In this document: positions 17,401 to 25,436 of the stretch, one piece after another
Numbering within the stretch: the first letter of the stretch is position 1
Layout of the letters: each line of letters opens with the position of its first letter
Source: Bacillota bacterium
GTDB lineage: Bacteria; Bacillota; Clostridia; Christensenellales; Pumilibacteraceae
Reading direction: 5' to 3'
NCBI GenBank assembly: GCA_009783515.1
Contig: WRDI01000002.1
Span: forward strand, 1-51,177
Length of the DNA stretch: 51,177 nt
Notes under the pieces: generated by a model
Databases searched by the model: none
The model's input: only the letters and a program-made list of their open reading frames with translations
What the model was told of the DNA's origin: nothing
Translations under genes and position numbers: made by a program

Positions 17401-19575
17401 CGCGTCGCCGAGATAATTCAGGCTGCCCGCGGCCGCCGACCCGTAAACGTTGAAGATCATGTTATCACAGCCCGCGAAAACGTCGCGGCCTATGTCGGTC
17501 AGCTTGGGCGCAAGCTCGGCAAAGTTATCTATACTCTTTAGGGTTTTGGAATAAGCAAAAGCGCCGTTACCTATACGTTTGATGTCATTGGGTATCTTAG
17601 GGCTATTTTCCGCCCCTAAATACTGCACCAAAACCTTTTCCGCGGGAAGGGTATTGCCCGCGGCGTCCTTGCGGCTTTCTTCGATAATCGCAAAATCGCC
17701 CTGTATTATGCCTTGTGAATAGATATCAAGGTTCATACTGAACCAATTTGACTTAAAGCCCGCCAAGTTGTCTTTGACGTAGATCTTGGGGATACCCTGT
17801 GACATGATGAATATCGCCCCCTCCGGCTCGGTCGGGGAGGGGATAACTATGTCAGAGGGGAAGTTTACCATCACGTTACGAAGGTTTCTGCAACCGACAA
17901 ACGCGCTTTTACCTATGCCCCTGATGGAATCGGGTAGCTGTAAGGACACCAAATTGTTGCATGAATTAAAGCTGTATTCGCCTAACGTTTTTATGCTTGT
18001 GCCGCCGACCTTGTTTATACCGTCCCATGTTACTTCGCCGATACCAGAGTTTAAAAAGGCGTAATTGCCTATTTTTTCTAAGGATGCGGGGAAGGAAATT
18101 CCGCCAAGCCCGGTATTAGTGAAAGCATAAGCCCCTATCGACCTTAGCTTGCCGGGCAGACCGACCTCCGCAAGCTTTTCGCAACCGTTAAAAAGCCCAA
18201 ACGGGATGTCTGTGATGTTGTTTGGTAGCGTGACCTTCCTGATTCCGCTGTTTTTGAAAGCGTTAATGCCTATCCGCGTTATTTTGTTATCCAAAATGTT
18301 GACTATTTCGCCCCCGCCGTACTCTCCTAAACTCACCAAAGCGGTGCAATTTTCAAATGCCCCGTCGCCAATGGAGGTCAGCGAAGCGGGCAGGTGAATA
18401 TCGGTAAGCTTTGCGCAGCCGTAAAAGGCGTAGTAGCCCACGGCGGTGACGGTGTCCGCTAGCGCGTATTTGCCCGCGGAGGCTGTGCCTTCCAGCTTAG
18501 CGCAGTTAAAAAAGACATAGCTGGGAATTATCTTGTTTTCGTTTGGGGAAAGCTCAAAGAAAGTAAGTTCTTCACAGTTATAAAAGGCTGCATCGCCTAC
18601 CTTGATCTCTTTTTTGCCCACGGCGGGTTTTCCGTCGGGATATACGACAGGGGTGCCGTCGGGATAGGTTATTTTAGTCAGTGCGGGGCAGTCCTTAAAC
18701 GCCTCCGCGCCTATGTTGCGGAGGTCGTAGGGAATAATAAGCTCGGTCAGACGCTCGCCGCAGCCCTTAAACGCCTGCGAGCCTATGCTGACAATGTCGT
18801 CCGCAAGCTTTGTAAGGTCATATCTATAGATATAGGGGCCGTTAGGCACATCCTGAGTGGATCTGATGTCGTAAGGATTCACTTTTTTGACCTCGCTACC
18901 GCCTTCGCAAGGCGCGATCCATGTGCTCATATCCTCGGATCCCGACAAAAACCTAAAAGGCGCGGCAAAATGCCACTTATTCCCGATCCGCCGAAAATTC
19001 AGCTCCAGTCTGTAGGGTACCTCGTCGTCGACCAGGCTTGAGCCAAATTTTCCGGGCATATTGGCCGACGAATAATTCTCATTGTATTTGACAGTTATGT
19101 TGACGCGTATATAATATGAATCACTGTGGGCGACGTAGTAATCGTAATTGCGTATGTTTCGGGCGAGCGTTTCCTCCCACGCCAGCCTTAGTCCGTAATC
19201 CTTGCGGTCCGACGGATTGTACAAATCCTCGCCGGCTCTAAGGTACCTGTTCATATCCTCGGAAGAGGCGTCCCTTAAGAATGCCCTGTATTGCGATTTA
19301 CCCGCCTCGTAGTTTTCTACAAACTCCTTGTATTCGTCGCTACCCTTTTCATAAAGAGTCCCCGCCATTCTTGTGACGCTTTGCGCCTTGGCTGCGCGTA
19401 TGTATGCGTCAAAAGCCTTGACGCCCGGATTTTTGACTGCAACGGACACAATCAGAGCCGTACTTACGAGCAAAATTATACTCACGGCAACGGATATTAA
19501 GGCTATCCAGCGTTTCGTCAGCTTAAACTTGAACTTAAAACCCTTTTTTGTCCCGTTAGTTTCCGTATTCGACAT
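14416..19575 (-). CDS. Giant BspA-like leucine-rich-repeat protein, N-terminally membrane anchored
   Basis: A 1719-residue surface protein. A short basic cytoplasmic tail (KKGFKFKFKLTKR) is followed by one membrane helix at about 23-47 and no signal-peptidase site, so it is probably a type II membrane protein. After a non-repetitive domain (about 50-225), many BspA/LRR_5 units of the form IG..AF..C..L..I.LP..L run to about residue 1000. The C-terminal third has about seven InlB-type or bacterial-repeat domains marked by FxGWY..G.LVS.D..Y. There is no LPXTG sorting signal. Related proteins bind host or matrix ligands; here that is inference. I chose the ATG at 19575 because GGGAG precedes it. 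Confidence 0.88.
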   Translation of the reverse strand: MSNTETNGTKKGFKFKFKLTKRWIALISVAVSIILLVSTALIVSVAVKNPGVKAFDAYIRAAKAQSVTRMAGTLYEKGSDEYKEFVENYEAGKSQYRAFLRDASSEDMNRYLRAGEDLYNPSDRKDYGLRLAWEETLARNIRNYDYYVAHSDSYYIRVNITVKYNENYSSANMPGKFGSSLVDDEVPYRLELNFRRIGNKWHFAAPFRFLSGSEDMSTWIAPCEGGSEVKKVNPYDIRSTQDVPNGPYIYRYDLTKLADDIVSIGSQAFKGCGERLTELIIPYDLRNIGAEAFKDCPALTKITYPDGTPVVYPDGKPAVGKKEIKVGDAAFYNCEELTFFELSPNENKIIPSYVFFNCAKLEGTASAGKYALADTVTAVGYYAFYGCAKLTDIHLPASLTSIGDGAFENCTALVSLGEYGGGEIVNILDNKITRIGINAFKNSGIRKVTLPNNITDIPFGLFNGCEKLAEVGLPGKLRSIGAYAFTNTGLGGISFPASLEKIGNYAFLNSGIGEVTWDGINKVGGTSIKTLGEYSFNSCNNLVSLQLPDSIRGIGKSAFVGCRNLRNVMVNFPSDIVIPSPTEPEGAIFIMSQGIPKIYVKDNLAGFKSNWFSMNLDIYSQGIIQGDFAIIEESRKDAAGNTLPAEKVLVQYLGAENSPKIPNDIKRIGNGAFAYSKTLKSIDNFAELAPKLTDIGRDVFAGCDNMIFNVYGSAAAGSLNYLGDAREGWLIDGSGIADGVLDLVNRTKYTRRVTEQGVTTTYNLPDTIGIAAAAFDAADLTEALFNKELKYICESAFPRLIEFVAAAFEEGSGLLRIGREAFYSTGLDHIELPEKLVEIDERAFFGCDEMRYIIIKSTTAVKLGGTAIAVRDKDENLIDAYYARGEGVFTIGYDVLKIYINDYDTAQFYKGDLNWLAYKDVLFDSGIIQRTALGDYAITPVGTLIQLLSADLVAFDIPPEAVSIGKGAFAKSTIERVVIHSLVTRIEQYAFYECKKLYSVTFKATGGSDSLLYVGMHAFRDADKLSDADGEIIFEAAAPNEGLQFSEYDPFDVTIYRKILVGIRDNYGRYIDEGREEYVGNKYWADNADMLKAADDPLLTIGLEFLQVTDENKGNTVSPEPGTIDRAPNEKMELVATPDTVNGYHFIGWYDENGNPIDGENYDKPSVTATFGKALDEQTYIARFGRHSAWVRVLIDEDVAGGKIYLDNAELAMNPNPIDDDRFLHGGRLTGCDDYFTLKAECYPEYEFEGWYINHVLVSQNLEYDCKIFYRDVEIEAKFVKMRAWVIITLPTAADGGTATLVSTHDPKNVVTIYDSTGTRAVEIRVLLAEDETVTFKATPSQFFEIDSWHRSGVNLGDNAETHTYVMTGALSNITARVTFIKIKVPVTVTFVGEGTVSAGIGGDGHDDTFTTEISHGSSVTFAANGKPGYKFVEWIVTVGSAAPTKNSDRLLDISIITADHISIVAVFEEADPIRITVNYNAGGTVKLGGSAFTSADIPYSSVIVLKAESETGYWFAGWYVAGGLYSFAAEITVIVEAGVITDYEARFRLIEDATLTITFTEEEENKVFYALPNAVRQEYTAPITEKTGTRLTLTAEYDNKTHVFQGWYTDGNLVSTDEVYVYLISEAGAQTIEARFRKIVSVTALSNDESMGTATVTGDKFMGSAVILTATTEKDEETGEEIYKFVGWYLDGALVSTDESYRVVLTGDVVYEARFAPI

Positions 19576-19747
19576 TTCGATTCTCCCATTTAAAAATGTT
19601 TTTGCGGCGGACATAAATCGCACGCCCGCCGAAACGATACAACTGTCCACTATTAGTATTACGGTTATTGTAACATATTATAAAAAGTTATGTCAACCAA
19701 TAATTTCGTGAGAAATAGAGTATGGGATTTTCACAAAACCTCGCAAA

Positions 19748-19867
19748 CAGTGCACAGTGAAAGATAGAATTTTTCAACGCACAGTATACATTGCACAGTA
19801 ATGGTTGAATAAATTTCAAAATTAAATTTAACCACCACTGTGCGCTGTGTGCTGTGTACTGTGCACT
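19748..19867. repeat. Facing arrays (CAGTGCACAGTG type) that invade alaS
   Basis: Left array CAGTGCACAGTG (19748-19759) faces a longer right array of CACTGTGCGCTGTGTGCTG type (19836-19867). A further unit lies in between at about 19776-19800. The right array is read through by alaS and encodes its last residues. Confidence 0.85.
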
Positions 19868-21651
19868 AATACCGCCTTAATCCGCCTTACGCCCGCACTG
19901 GACGACGACTCCTTCAGTATCTTAAACTGTCCCAATTCACCGGTTGACGCGGCGTGGGGGCCGCCGCAGATCTCCTTCGAGTATCCCGCGATGGTATAAA
20001 CCTTGACCTTTTCGCCGTATTTTTGGGTGAATAGCCCTATCGCGCCGTTTTTTTGCGCCGTTTCCACATCTGTTTCGTCACAAGTAACGGGAATATTCGC
20101 TTCAATCGCCTTGTTTACAAGTTTTTCGACTTCCGCGATTTCGTCGTCCGTCATAGGTCGCCCAAAAGTGAAGTCAAACCGCAGTCTTTCCTCGGTGATA
20201 TTGCTGCCCTTTTGGTTGACGTTTTCGTCGTTCAACACCTTTTTCAGCGCGGCGTGCATAAGGTGAGTGGCGGTGTGAAGGCGTGTCGTTTGGGCGGTAT
20301 TATCGGCCAAGCCGCCCTTAAAATCTCCCTCCGCGCCCTCTCGGCTCTTTTGTTGATGCTCGACGAAAGCGGTGTCAAAGCCGGCTTTGTCAATCTTAAA
20401 GCCGTATTCCCGCGCCAATTCCTCGGTCATCTCGACGGGAAAGCCGTGCGTATCGTATAGCCTAAAACACGCCTTGCCACTGATGGTGTCGCCCACCTGA
20501 TAGCGAGCTAACTTCTCAAATTCCTTTAATCCTGCGGCTATGGTGCGCCCGAATCTTTCATGTTCCGCTTCGATTTCCGCCATGATTTTGCCATCGCCTT
20601 GCGCTAATTCGGGGTAAACGTTCTTGTAAACGTTAATTACGGCGCGGGCAATCTCGCAAAGTCCCCCGGACGGTATTTCCAGTTTATTTCCAAAGCGTAT
20701 AGCCCGCCTAAGCAACCGCCGTAGGATATATCCCTGCCCCACGTTGGAACATACCACCCCGCGCTCGTCCCCTATCATGTGTACAGATGTGCGGATATGG
20801 TCTGCGATAATACGAATCGCCCGCGTGGTTTCTTCATTCTCCCCATAAGTTTTGCCGCAAAGCGCTTCTATTTTACGTATTATCGGCAGAAAAACGTCCG
20901 TTTCGTACACGGATTTTAAGCCGCCCAAAACGCAAAGCATACGTTCCAGCCCCATCCCCGTGTCCACATTTTTTTGTGTGAGCGGCTCAAACGTCCCCTC
21001 CGCCGTCTTGTTGTACTGCATAAAAACGTCGTTCCCGATTTCTAAGTACTTGCCGCAGCGGCAGTCCGGCCCGCAACCGACTTTGCAATCGGGGCGGTTT
21101 GCGGCCATAAACATCTCCGTGTCCGGCCCGCAGGGCCCCGTCATGCCGGCAGGTCCCCACCAGTTGCATGCTTTCGGGAGGTAAAAAATCCGCGATTTAT
21201 CAATGCCGCAATCCTGCCATAATTGCGCGCTTTCCGTATCGCGCGGGCAATCGTCGTCGCCCGCGAAAACCGTAACGGCAAGGTTTTTTGTATCGATGCC
21301 AAGATAGTCGGGACTTGTCAAAAACTCGTAACTCCACGCAATTTTTTCTTTTTTGAAGTAATCGCCGAGCGACCAGTTGCCGAGCATCTCGAAAAACGTG
21401 CAGTGGCTGGCGTCCCCCACGTCGTCGATGTCGCCCGTGCGCACGCATTTTTGCACGTTGCAGAGGCGCTTCCCCGCGGGGTGCTTTTCGCCCAAAAGGT
21501 AGGGCACAAGCGGGTGCATCCCCGCCGTAGTAAACAGTACGGTAGGGTCGTTTTCGGGAATCAGCGACGCGGAGCCGATAAAGGCGTGGCCTTTTTTTTC
21601 GTAAAACTGCCGCCAAAGTTGGCGCAGTTCGTTGTGTGTGACGTTTTTCAT
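19828..21651 (-). CDS. alaS: Alanyl-tRNA synthetase, short form without the C-Ala domain
   Basis: A 607-residue AlaRS; most bacterial enzymes are about 870. The class II catalytic core (from MKNVTHNELRQLWRQFYEKKGH), the tRNA-recognition domain and the editing site are all present: HTATH at 459-463 and CGGPH at 562-566 give the metal-binding His/Cys set. The sequence stops right after the editing domain, lacking the coiled coil and the DHHA1-like C-Ala domain used for dimerisation and tRNA binding. Short forms are known in some lineages. The last 12 or so residues (HSTQHTAHSGG) are encoded by a tandem repeat array, and the stop lies beyond it, so the end may have been eroded by repeat insertion. 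Ribosome site AAGGA. Confidence 0.95.
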   Translation of the reverse strand: MKNVTHNELRQLWRQFYEKKGHAFIGSASLIPENDPTVLFTTAGMHPLVPYLLGEKHPAGKRLCNVQKCVRTGDIDDVGDASHCTFFEMLGNWSLGDYFKKEKIAWSYEFLTSPDYLGIDTKNLAVTVFAGDDDCPRDTESAQLWQDCGIDKSRIFYLPKACNWWGPAGMTGPCGPDTEMFMAANRPDCKVGCGPDCRCGKYLEIGNDVFMQYNKTAEGTFEPLTQKNVDTGMGLERMLCVLGGLKSVYETDVFLPIIRKIEALCGKTYGENEETTRAIRIIADHIRTSVHMIGDERGVVCSNVGQGYILRRLLRRAIRFGNKLEIPSGGLCEIARAVINVYKNVYPELAQGDGKIMAEIEAEHERFGRTIAAGLKEFEKLARYQVGDTISGKACFRLYDTHGFPVEMTEELAREYGFKIDKAGFDTAFVEHQQKSREGAEGDFKGGLADNTAQTTRLHTATHLMHAALKKVLNDENVNQKGSNITEERLRFDFTFGRPMTDDEIAEVEKLVNKAIEANIPVTCDETDVETAQKNGAIGLFTQKYGEKVKVYTIAGYSKEICGGPHAASTGELGQFKILKESSSSAGVRRIKAVLVHSTQHTAHSGG

Positions 21652-21671
21652 AGTTTTTCCTTTCTCGTATT

Positions 21672-21855
21672 GGATTAGGGGTCGGGGGTCGGGAGTCGGG
21701 GGTTAGGGTCGGTCAAATTTAATTATTAAAATGACCGCTTAAATTCCCCTCCCTCGGAGGGGTGCCCCACGAACACTTCCATTCCCCTCCTTCGGAGGGG
21801 TGGCGCGTAGCGCCGGGGTGGTCGAGGGGCGGGGTGGTTCATGGAGCGGGGTGGA
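21672..21855. repeat. Composite repeat, left copy (inverted relative to 22447-22563)
   Basis: Tandem units GGGGTCGGGGGTCGGG (21677-21709), then TCAAATTTAATTATTAAAATGACCG, then CCCCTCCCTCGGAGGGGTGC and ACGAAC, a second CCCCTCCTTCGGAGGGG hairpin, and GGGGCGGGGTGGTTC. Read on the minus strand, the modules match those of the copy at 22447-22563 in the same order. Together the copies bracket the lipoprotein gene 21885-22415. Confidence 0.85.
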
Positions 21856-21884
21856 AAACATGGTAGACAAGGTGTTCATAAATC

Positions 21885-22415
21885 CTATCGCCCTCCGGAA
21901 AACCAAAGCGTTAAACTCATAAAATATTCGTCAATAAGGGTTTTGAAAGAGTCTATCATGTGCCGAATAATAACGCTTTGTGACCCTGTTTGACTTTCGT
22001 CGCTATCATAGTCCGCCGCAAACATACATTCTCTATTGTCTAAAACTGTTAGGGTCAACAAAGTAAAACTATTATCCTTGTATGTTATTTTTATACCCAC
22101 GCCGTCATGAGAATATAAAATCTGTCTGTACACGCCTCCGGCATGTTCGTATATATCGCATAACTTGACGATAAAGCTTTCGACTTCGGCAATCTCCAAA
22201 GTTTCTAAAATTACCAGTTTGCCGGAATCAAAAAGCTGTTTTTCTAACGGATTATCTCTCGCGCCCACATTGTCGTAATTGACTAACTCAACGCTGATAA
22301 TTGCTTTGTCCGGTCTTTCATACAGTATATACATACGGTCGCAAGAAGATAGCGTCAATAACATAACCGCACACACTAATCCTAAAATCACTCTTTTTAT
22401 TTGTTTTCTAAACAT
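21885..22415 (-). CDS. Small lipoprotein bracketed by inverted repeats
   Basis: A 176-residue lipoprotein of unknown function. The signal peptide is short and basic (MFRKQIKR), followed by a hydrophobic stretch and lipobox LSSC with Cys25. The mature part is acidic and mixed alpha/beta in character, with no cysteine-rich or catalytic motif that I recognise. The C-terminal codons (FSGGR and TAG) fall in the sequence CTATCGCCCTCCGGAA, which also occurs at 46284 in a non-coding repeat, so the repeat supplies the stop. Ribosome site AAAGGAGAG. The gene sits between inverted composite repeats, separating alaS from glnS. Confidence 0.8.
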   Translation of the reverse strand: MFRKQIKRVILGLVCAVMLLTLSSCDRMYILYERPDKAIISVELVNYDNVGARDNPLEKQLFDSGKLVILETLEIAEVESFIVKLCDIYEHAGGVYRQILYSHDGVGIKITYKDNSFTLLTLTVLDNRECMFAADYDSDESQTGSQSVIIRHMIDSFKTLIDEYFMSLTLWFSGGR

Positions 22416-22446
22416 TCAAATAATCTCTCCTTTACCTAACGACATT

Positions 22447-22563
22447 TTTTGCGAACCACCCCGCCCCTTGTCATGGAAGCGTTCGTGGGGCACCCCTCCG
22501 AGGGAGGGGAATTGCGCTAAACTCATTAAATCAAATTTAACCTTCCCTGACCCCTAACCCTTA
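22447..22563. repeat. Composite repeat, right copy (ends in glnS stop codon)
   Basis: GAACCACCCCGCCCC, GGAAGCGTTCGTGGGGCACC, the hairpin CCCCTCCGAGGGAGGGG, ATTAAATCAAATTTAACC and tandem CCCTGACCCCTAACCC in this order. This matches the minus strand of 21672-21855. The tandem tip overlaps the last codons and the TAG stop of glnS. Confidence 0.85.
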
Positions 22564-24173
22564 TAACTATCCTTCAGCGATACAATCCTGTTATAAACCG
22601 CCCCTTCTTCCTTACAATCCCTCACGAAATATCCCAAACGCATAAACTGATACCTCTCAAACGGCGGTGACTCTGTCAAAAACACTTCCGCTTTTCCGTT
22701 CAACACCCTGATAGAATCATAATTCAGCCTGTCCGCAAAGTCGCCCTTGCTCTCGTCCGCCGTCAGCAAATAATCGTACAGCCGCAAAGTAATATCCGCG
22801 CAGGTTTTGGCGTCCGCCCAGTGTATTGTTCCCTTCACCTTCATTCCGCTGTTGTCACTGCCCGACTTCGTCCCCTCGATTATCTCCGCTCTTATCAAAT
22901 TAACCTGCCCGTTGTCACCCATTTCGTATCCCGTGCACCTTATCACATACGCGTTTTTAAGCCGCACCGCGCCGCCGGGCGACAAACGGAAATACTTGGG
23001 CGGCGGGTCGACCACAAAGTCGTCGCGTTCAATAAAAAGCCTGTTGGAAAACCTGATTTTTCTGCTCCCTTTTTCCGGCTGATTCGGGTTTATTTCAAAG
23101 TCTAACTCCTCTGCAAAGTCCTCCGCCCTATTCTCAATAATTAACTCTATTGGGTCGGACACAACCATAACCCTGTCGGCGGTCAAATTCAGCTCATCGC
23201 GTATACAGCTTTCCAAAAGGGCGGTGTCAACTTCGCTGTTCGCCTTGGCTACGCCAATCCTTTCGCAAAACTCGCGTATTGACGCGGGTGTGTACCCACG
23301 CCGCCTTAGGCCCGCCAAGGTGGGCATACGCGGGTCGTCCCACCCCTCCACAAACCCCGTGTCCACCAGTTTTTTCAAATACCGCTTGCTCATTATCGTG
23401 CGTTTTATCGCTAAACGGGCAAATTCGTACTGGTGAGGCGGCGGGTCGAACTCGCAGTGCTCCACCACCCAGTCATACAAAGGGCGGTGGTCCTCAAACT
23501 CCAACGTGCAAATGGAGTGCGTGATTTTTTCCACCGCGTCCTCTATGGGGTGCGCGAAGTCGTACATGGGGTAAATACACCACTTGTCCCCTTGGCGGTG
23601 ATGTTTTTCGTGCAAAACGCGGTAAATAATAGGGTCGCGCATATTGATATTCGGGCTTGCCATATCTATTTTGGCGCGCAAAACAAGCCCGCCGCTCTCG
23701 ACTAATCCGTTTTTCATGTCTTCAAAAAGGCGCAAACTTTCCGAAATGGGGCGGTTGCGGCAAGGGCTTTCCGTCCCCTTTTCGGTCAAAGTGCCGCGCA
23801 TTTGTTTCATTTGTTCCGCCGTTACGTCGTCGATATACGCCAAACCCTTTGTTATCAGTTTGACGGCGCACTCGTACATCGCGTCAAAGTAATCGGAGGC
23901 GTACAAAATATCCTCCCATTTCGCGCCCAGCCACGCCACGTCCTCTATAATGGATTGGACGTACTCGTCCTCCTCCTTGCAGGGGTTGGTGTCGTCGAAG
24001 CGCAGGTTAAATTTGCCGCCGTACTTGACCGCCGTGCCGTAATAATTAAGGCAAATCGACTTTGCGTGCCCAATGTGCAAATATCCGTTAGGTTCGGGCG
24101 GAAACCGTGTAAGAATTTCTCTCACCCGCCCCTCGCTCAAATCTTCTTCGATAATTTCTTCAATAAAATTCAT
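22554..24173 (-). CDS. glnS: Glutaminyl-tRNA synthetase
   Basis: A 539-residue class I GlnRS that charges tRNA-Gln directly. The catalytic start FPPEPNGYLHIGHAKS (HIGH at 33-36), the KMSKS-type loop IMSKR near residue 260, and the two beta-barrel anticodon-binding domains (after about 340) are all visible. Length is normal. Having GlnRS means that tRNA-Gln need not be made by the GatCAB route. Ribosome site GGAAGGG. The stop codon TAG lies in the tandem repeat GGGTTAGGGGTCAGGG that follows, so the last residues (YKG) border a repeat. Confidence 0.97.
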   Translation of the reverse strand: MNFIEEIIEEDLSEGRVREILTRFPPEPNGYLHIGHAKSICLNYYGTAVKYGGKFNLRFDDTNPCKEEDEYVQSIIEDVAWLGAKWEDILYASDYFDAMYECAVKLITKGLAYIDDVTAEQMKQMRGTLTEKGTESPCRNRPISESLRLFEDMKNGLVESGGLVLRAKIDMASPNINMRDPIIYRVLHEKHHRQGDKWCIYPMYDFAHPIEDAVEKITHSICTLEFEDHRPLYDWVVEHCEFDPPPHQYEFARLAIKRTIMSKRYLKKLVDTGFVEGWDDPRMPTLAGLRRRGYTPASIREFCERIGVAKANSEVDTALLESCIRDELNLTADRVMVVSDPIELIIENRAEDFAEELDFEINPNQPEKGSRKIRFSNRLFIERDDFVVDPPPKYFRLSPGGAVRLKNAYVIRCTGYEMGDNGQVNLIRAEIIEGTKSGSDNSGMKVKGTIHWADAKTCADITLRLYDYLLTADESKGDFADRLNYDSIRVLNGKAEVFLTESPPFERYQFMRLGYFVRDCKEEGAVYNRIVSLKDSYKG

Positions 24174-24235
24174 AGGCTTTCCCTTCCGTGTCCGCGTTTT
24201 TTTGTTTGGTTTTTGTGATGCGACAACTGTTTATA

Positions 24236-24342
24236 TCGTTATCCCGTCGCAGGGTGCGGCGCCTCGACGCACTGTAATTTATAACGCGCAATATACCGCA
24301 ATATTGCATGATCGTTGCGCGGTGCGCCGCCACATTCGAACA
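24236..24342. repeat. GC-rich repeat (GCAGGGTGCGG / GACGCAC type)
   Basis: GTCGCAGGGTGCGGCGCCTC, ACGCACTG and GCGCGGTGCGCCGCC lie between two convergent-looking gene ends. Same family as 11550-11632. No gene seen. Confidence 0.55.
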
Positions 24343-24726
24343 CTACGGCTGATTACAACAGAAATTAATGTCGTCGCTTAGTATTTCCAAATACTCCCCG
24401 CAGTCCACAAAACCGAATTGTAAAAAACAGGTGTGGTCAATGGCTTTTATTATATTCTCATACGCCTTTTTCACCCTAACCATCATACCCGTCATATTTC
24501 GGACAACAGCAAGCAGTGTCCTTGCCAATAAATCATAGTACGCAAAGGGGCTATTCGTAACCACCTGCTTTATCCAAACAACCCCGCCGTCAAGCATTAG
24601 CACTCCCGCGCCGATGTCCCCGTTCTCTTGCATTACAAACACTCGGCAGGCGGAATTTACTACAAATCCGAATTTTTCGCCGCACTCTTGCGCCCTTATT
24701 CCGCTGATTTCAAAAACTTCCACCAT
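24343..24726 (-). CDS. Unrecognised small protein, possibly GNAT-like
   Basis: A 127-residue soluble protein that I cannot assign. The beta-strand-rich first half (FVVNSACRVFVMQENGDIGAG, about 21-41) and a helix near 60-80 loosely recall half of an acetyltransferase fold, but the acetyl-CoA loop (Q/RxxGxG/A) is missing. It is divergent from the rpmG operon. A good promoter (TTGACT, 17 bases, TAAAAT) ends 11 bases before the ATG, giving a leader of about 5 bases, so translation would be nearly leaderless. Confidence 0.6.
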   Translation of the reverse strand: MVEVFEISGIRAQECGEKFGFVVNSACRVFVMQENGDIGAGVLMLDGGVVWIKQVVTNSPFAYYDLLARTLLAVVRNMTGMMVRVKKAYENIIKAIDHTCFLQFGFVDCGEYLEILSDDINFCCNQP

Positions 24727-24737
24727 AATACCCGCAT

Positions 24738-24766
24738 ATTTTACCCCAAATCGGCAATTAAGTCAA
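24738..24766 (-). promoter_or_regulatory. Promoter of the 127-residue protein, very short leader
   Basis: On the minus strand: TTGACT (24766-24761), 17-base spacer, TAAAAT (24743-24738). The start codon is at 24726, about 5 bases beyond the expected transcript start. Confidence 0.75.
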
Positions 24767-24858
24767 TAGTTTTTACCGCAATAGTAAATTAATACGTTAG
24801 CTAACTTGCAAAAAATAATCAATAAGCATAAAAAATCCCAAAACAAGCCTAAAAACTG

Positions 24859-24888
24859 TTGACTTATAACCTAAGGATATGGTAACAT
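24859..24888 (+). promoter_or_regulatory. Promoter of rpmG-secE-nusG
   Basis: TTGACT (24859-24864), 18-base spacer, TAACAT (24883-24888). Transcription should begin near 24895, at the foot of a small hairpin. Confidence 0.6.
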
Positions 24889-24893
24889 ACCCA

Positions 24894-24936
24894 AGCACCG
24901 CCGCAAGGGGGTGTTTTTAAAGTGCAGTTTTGCACA
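24894..24936 (+). other. Two hairpins in the rpmG leader
   Basis: AGCACC / GGTGTT (24894-24899 and 24910-24915) followed by TTT resembles a weak terminator. GTGCA-GTTT-TGCAC (24923-24936) follows. These may attenuate transcription of the operon or protect the mRNA 5' end. Confidence 0.4.
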
Positions 24937-24978
24937 TGAATATATGAGAGTATATAAAGGAAATAGGGGAAAACCGCG

Positions 24979-25128
24979 ATGAGAACGAAAATCACCCTCG
25001 CCTGCACGGAATGCAAGCAACGAAACTACGACAACATGAAGAACAAAAAGAACGACCCAAACAGAATCGAGTTGAAAAAATATTGCCGGTTCTGCCAAAA
25101 GCACACCGCCCATAAGGAAACGAAATAA
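24979..25128 (+). CDS. rpmG: Ribosomal protein L33
   Basis: A 49-residue L33 of the large subunit: [18 protein letters not shown]..., ending HTAHKETK. The zinc-type cysteine pairs are present (Cys9/Cys12 and Cys36/Cys39), so this is the C+ form that depends on zinc. The stop overlaps the secE start by one base (TAATG), so the two are translationally coupled. Placing rpmG before secE is the usual order in Firmicutes. Confidence 0.97.
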   Translation: MRTKITLACTECKQRNYDNMKNKKNDPNRIELKKYCRFCQKHTAHKETK

Positions 25129-25436
25129 TGGTCGACAAAAACGAAAAAAAGCACAAAAAAGAGAAACCGGAGAAGCGCAGGTTTCGCCGTGTGCGCGAGA
25201 CTTGGTCCGAACTTAAAAAGGTCACATGGCCGTCATTTAGCACGGTGGTCAAAAGCTTGGGTGTGGTCCTTTTAATCATGGCGATTTTTATTGCCGTCCT
25301 TTTGGTTTTCGATATTATTTTGCGGGTATTCGGATTTAACCCGCTTATTGGCAAGGGGATCACATGGTCATCCGCGCTTGAGCCGTTGCGCCCCATATTC
25401 TGCGCGGTAAATTCATTTTTTAGTAGGGGCGTATGA
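25128..25436 (+). CDS. secE: Preprotein translocase subunit SecE
   Basis: A 102-residue SecE with a long, very basic N-terminus (about 1-35, KNEKKHKKEKPEKRRFRRVR), the amphipathic stretch VRETWSELKKVTWPS that lies along the membrane, and one transmembrane helix (about 43-63). SecE clamps SecY in the translocon. The family's core is about 60 residues, so the basic extension is somewhat long. Its end overlaps nusG by four bases (ATGA), which suggests coupled translation. Confidence 0.95.
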   Translation: MVDKNEKKHKKEKPEKRRFRRVRETWSELKKVTWPSFSTVVKSLGVVLLIMAIFIAVLLVFDIILRVFGFNPLIGKGITWSSALEPLRPIFCAVNSFFSRGV

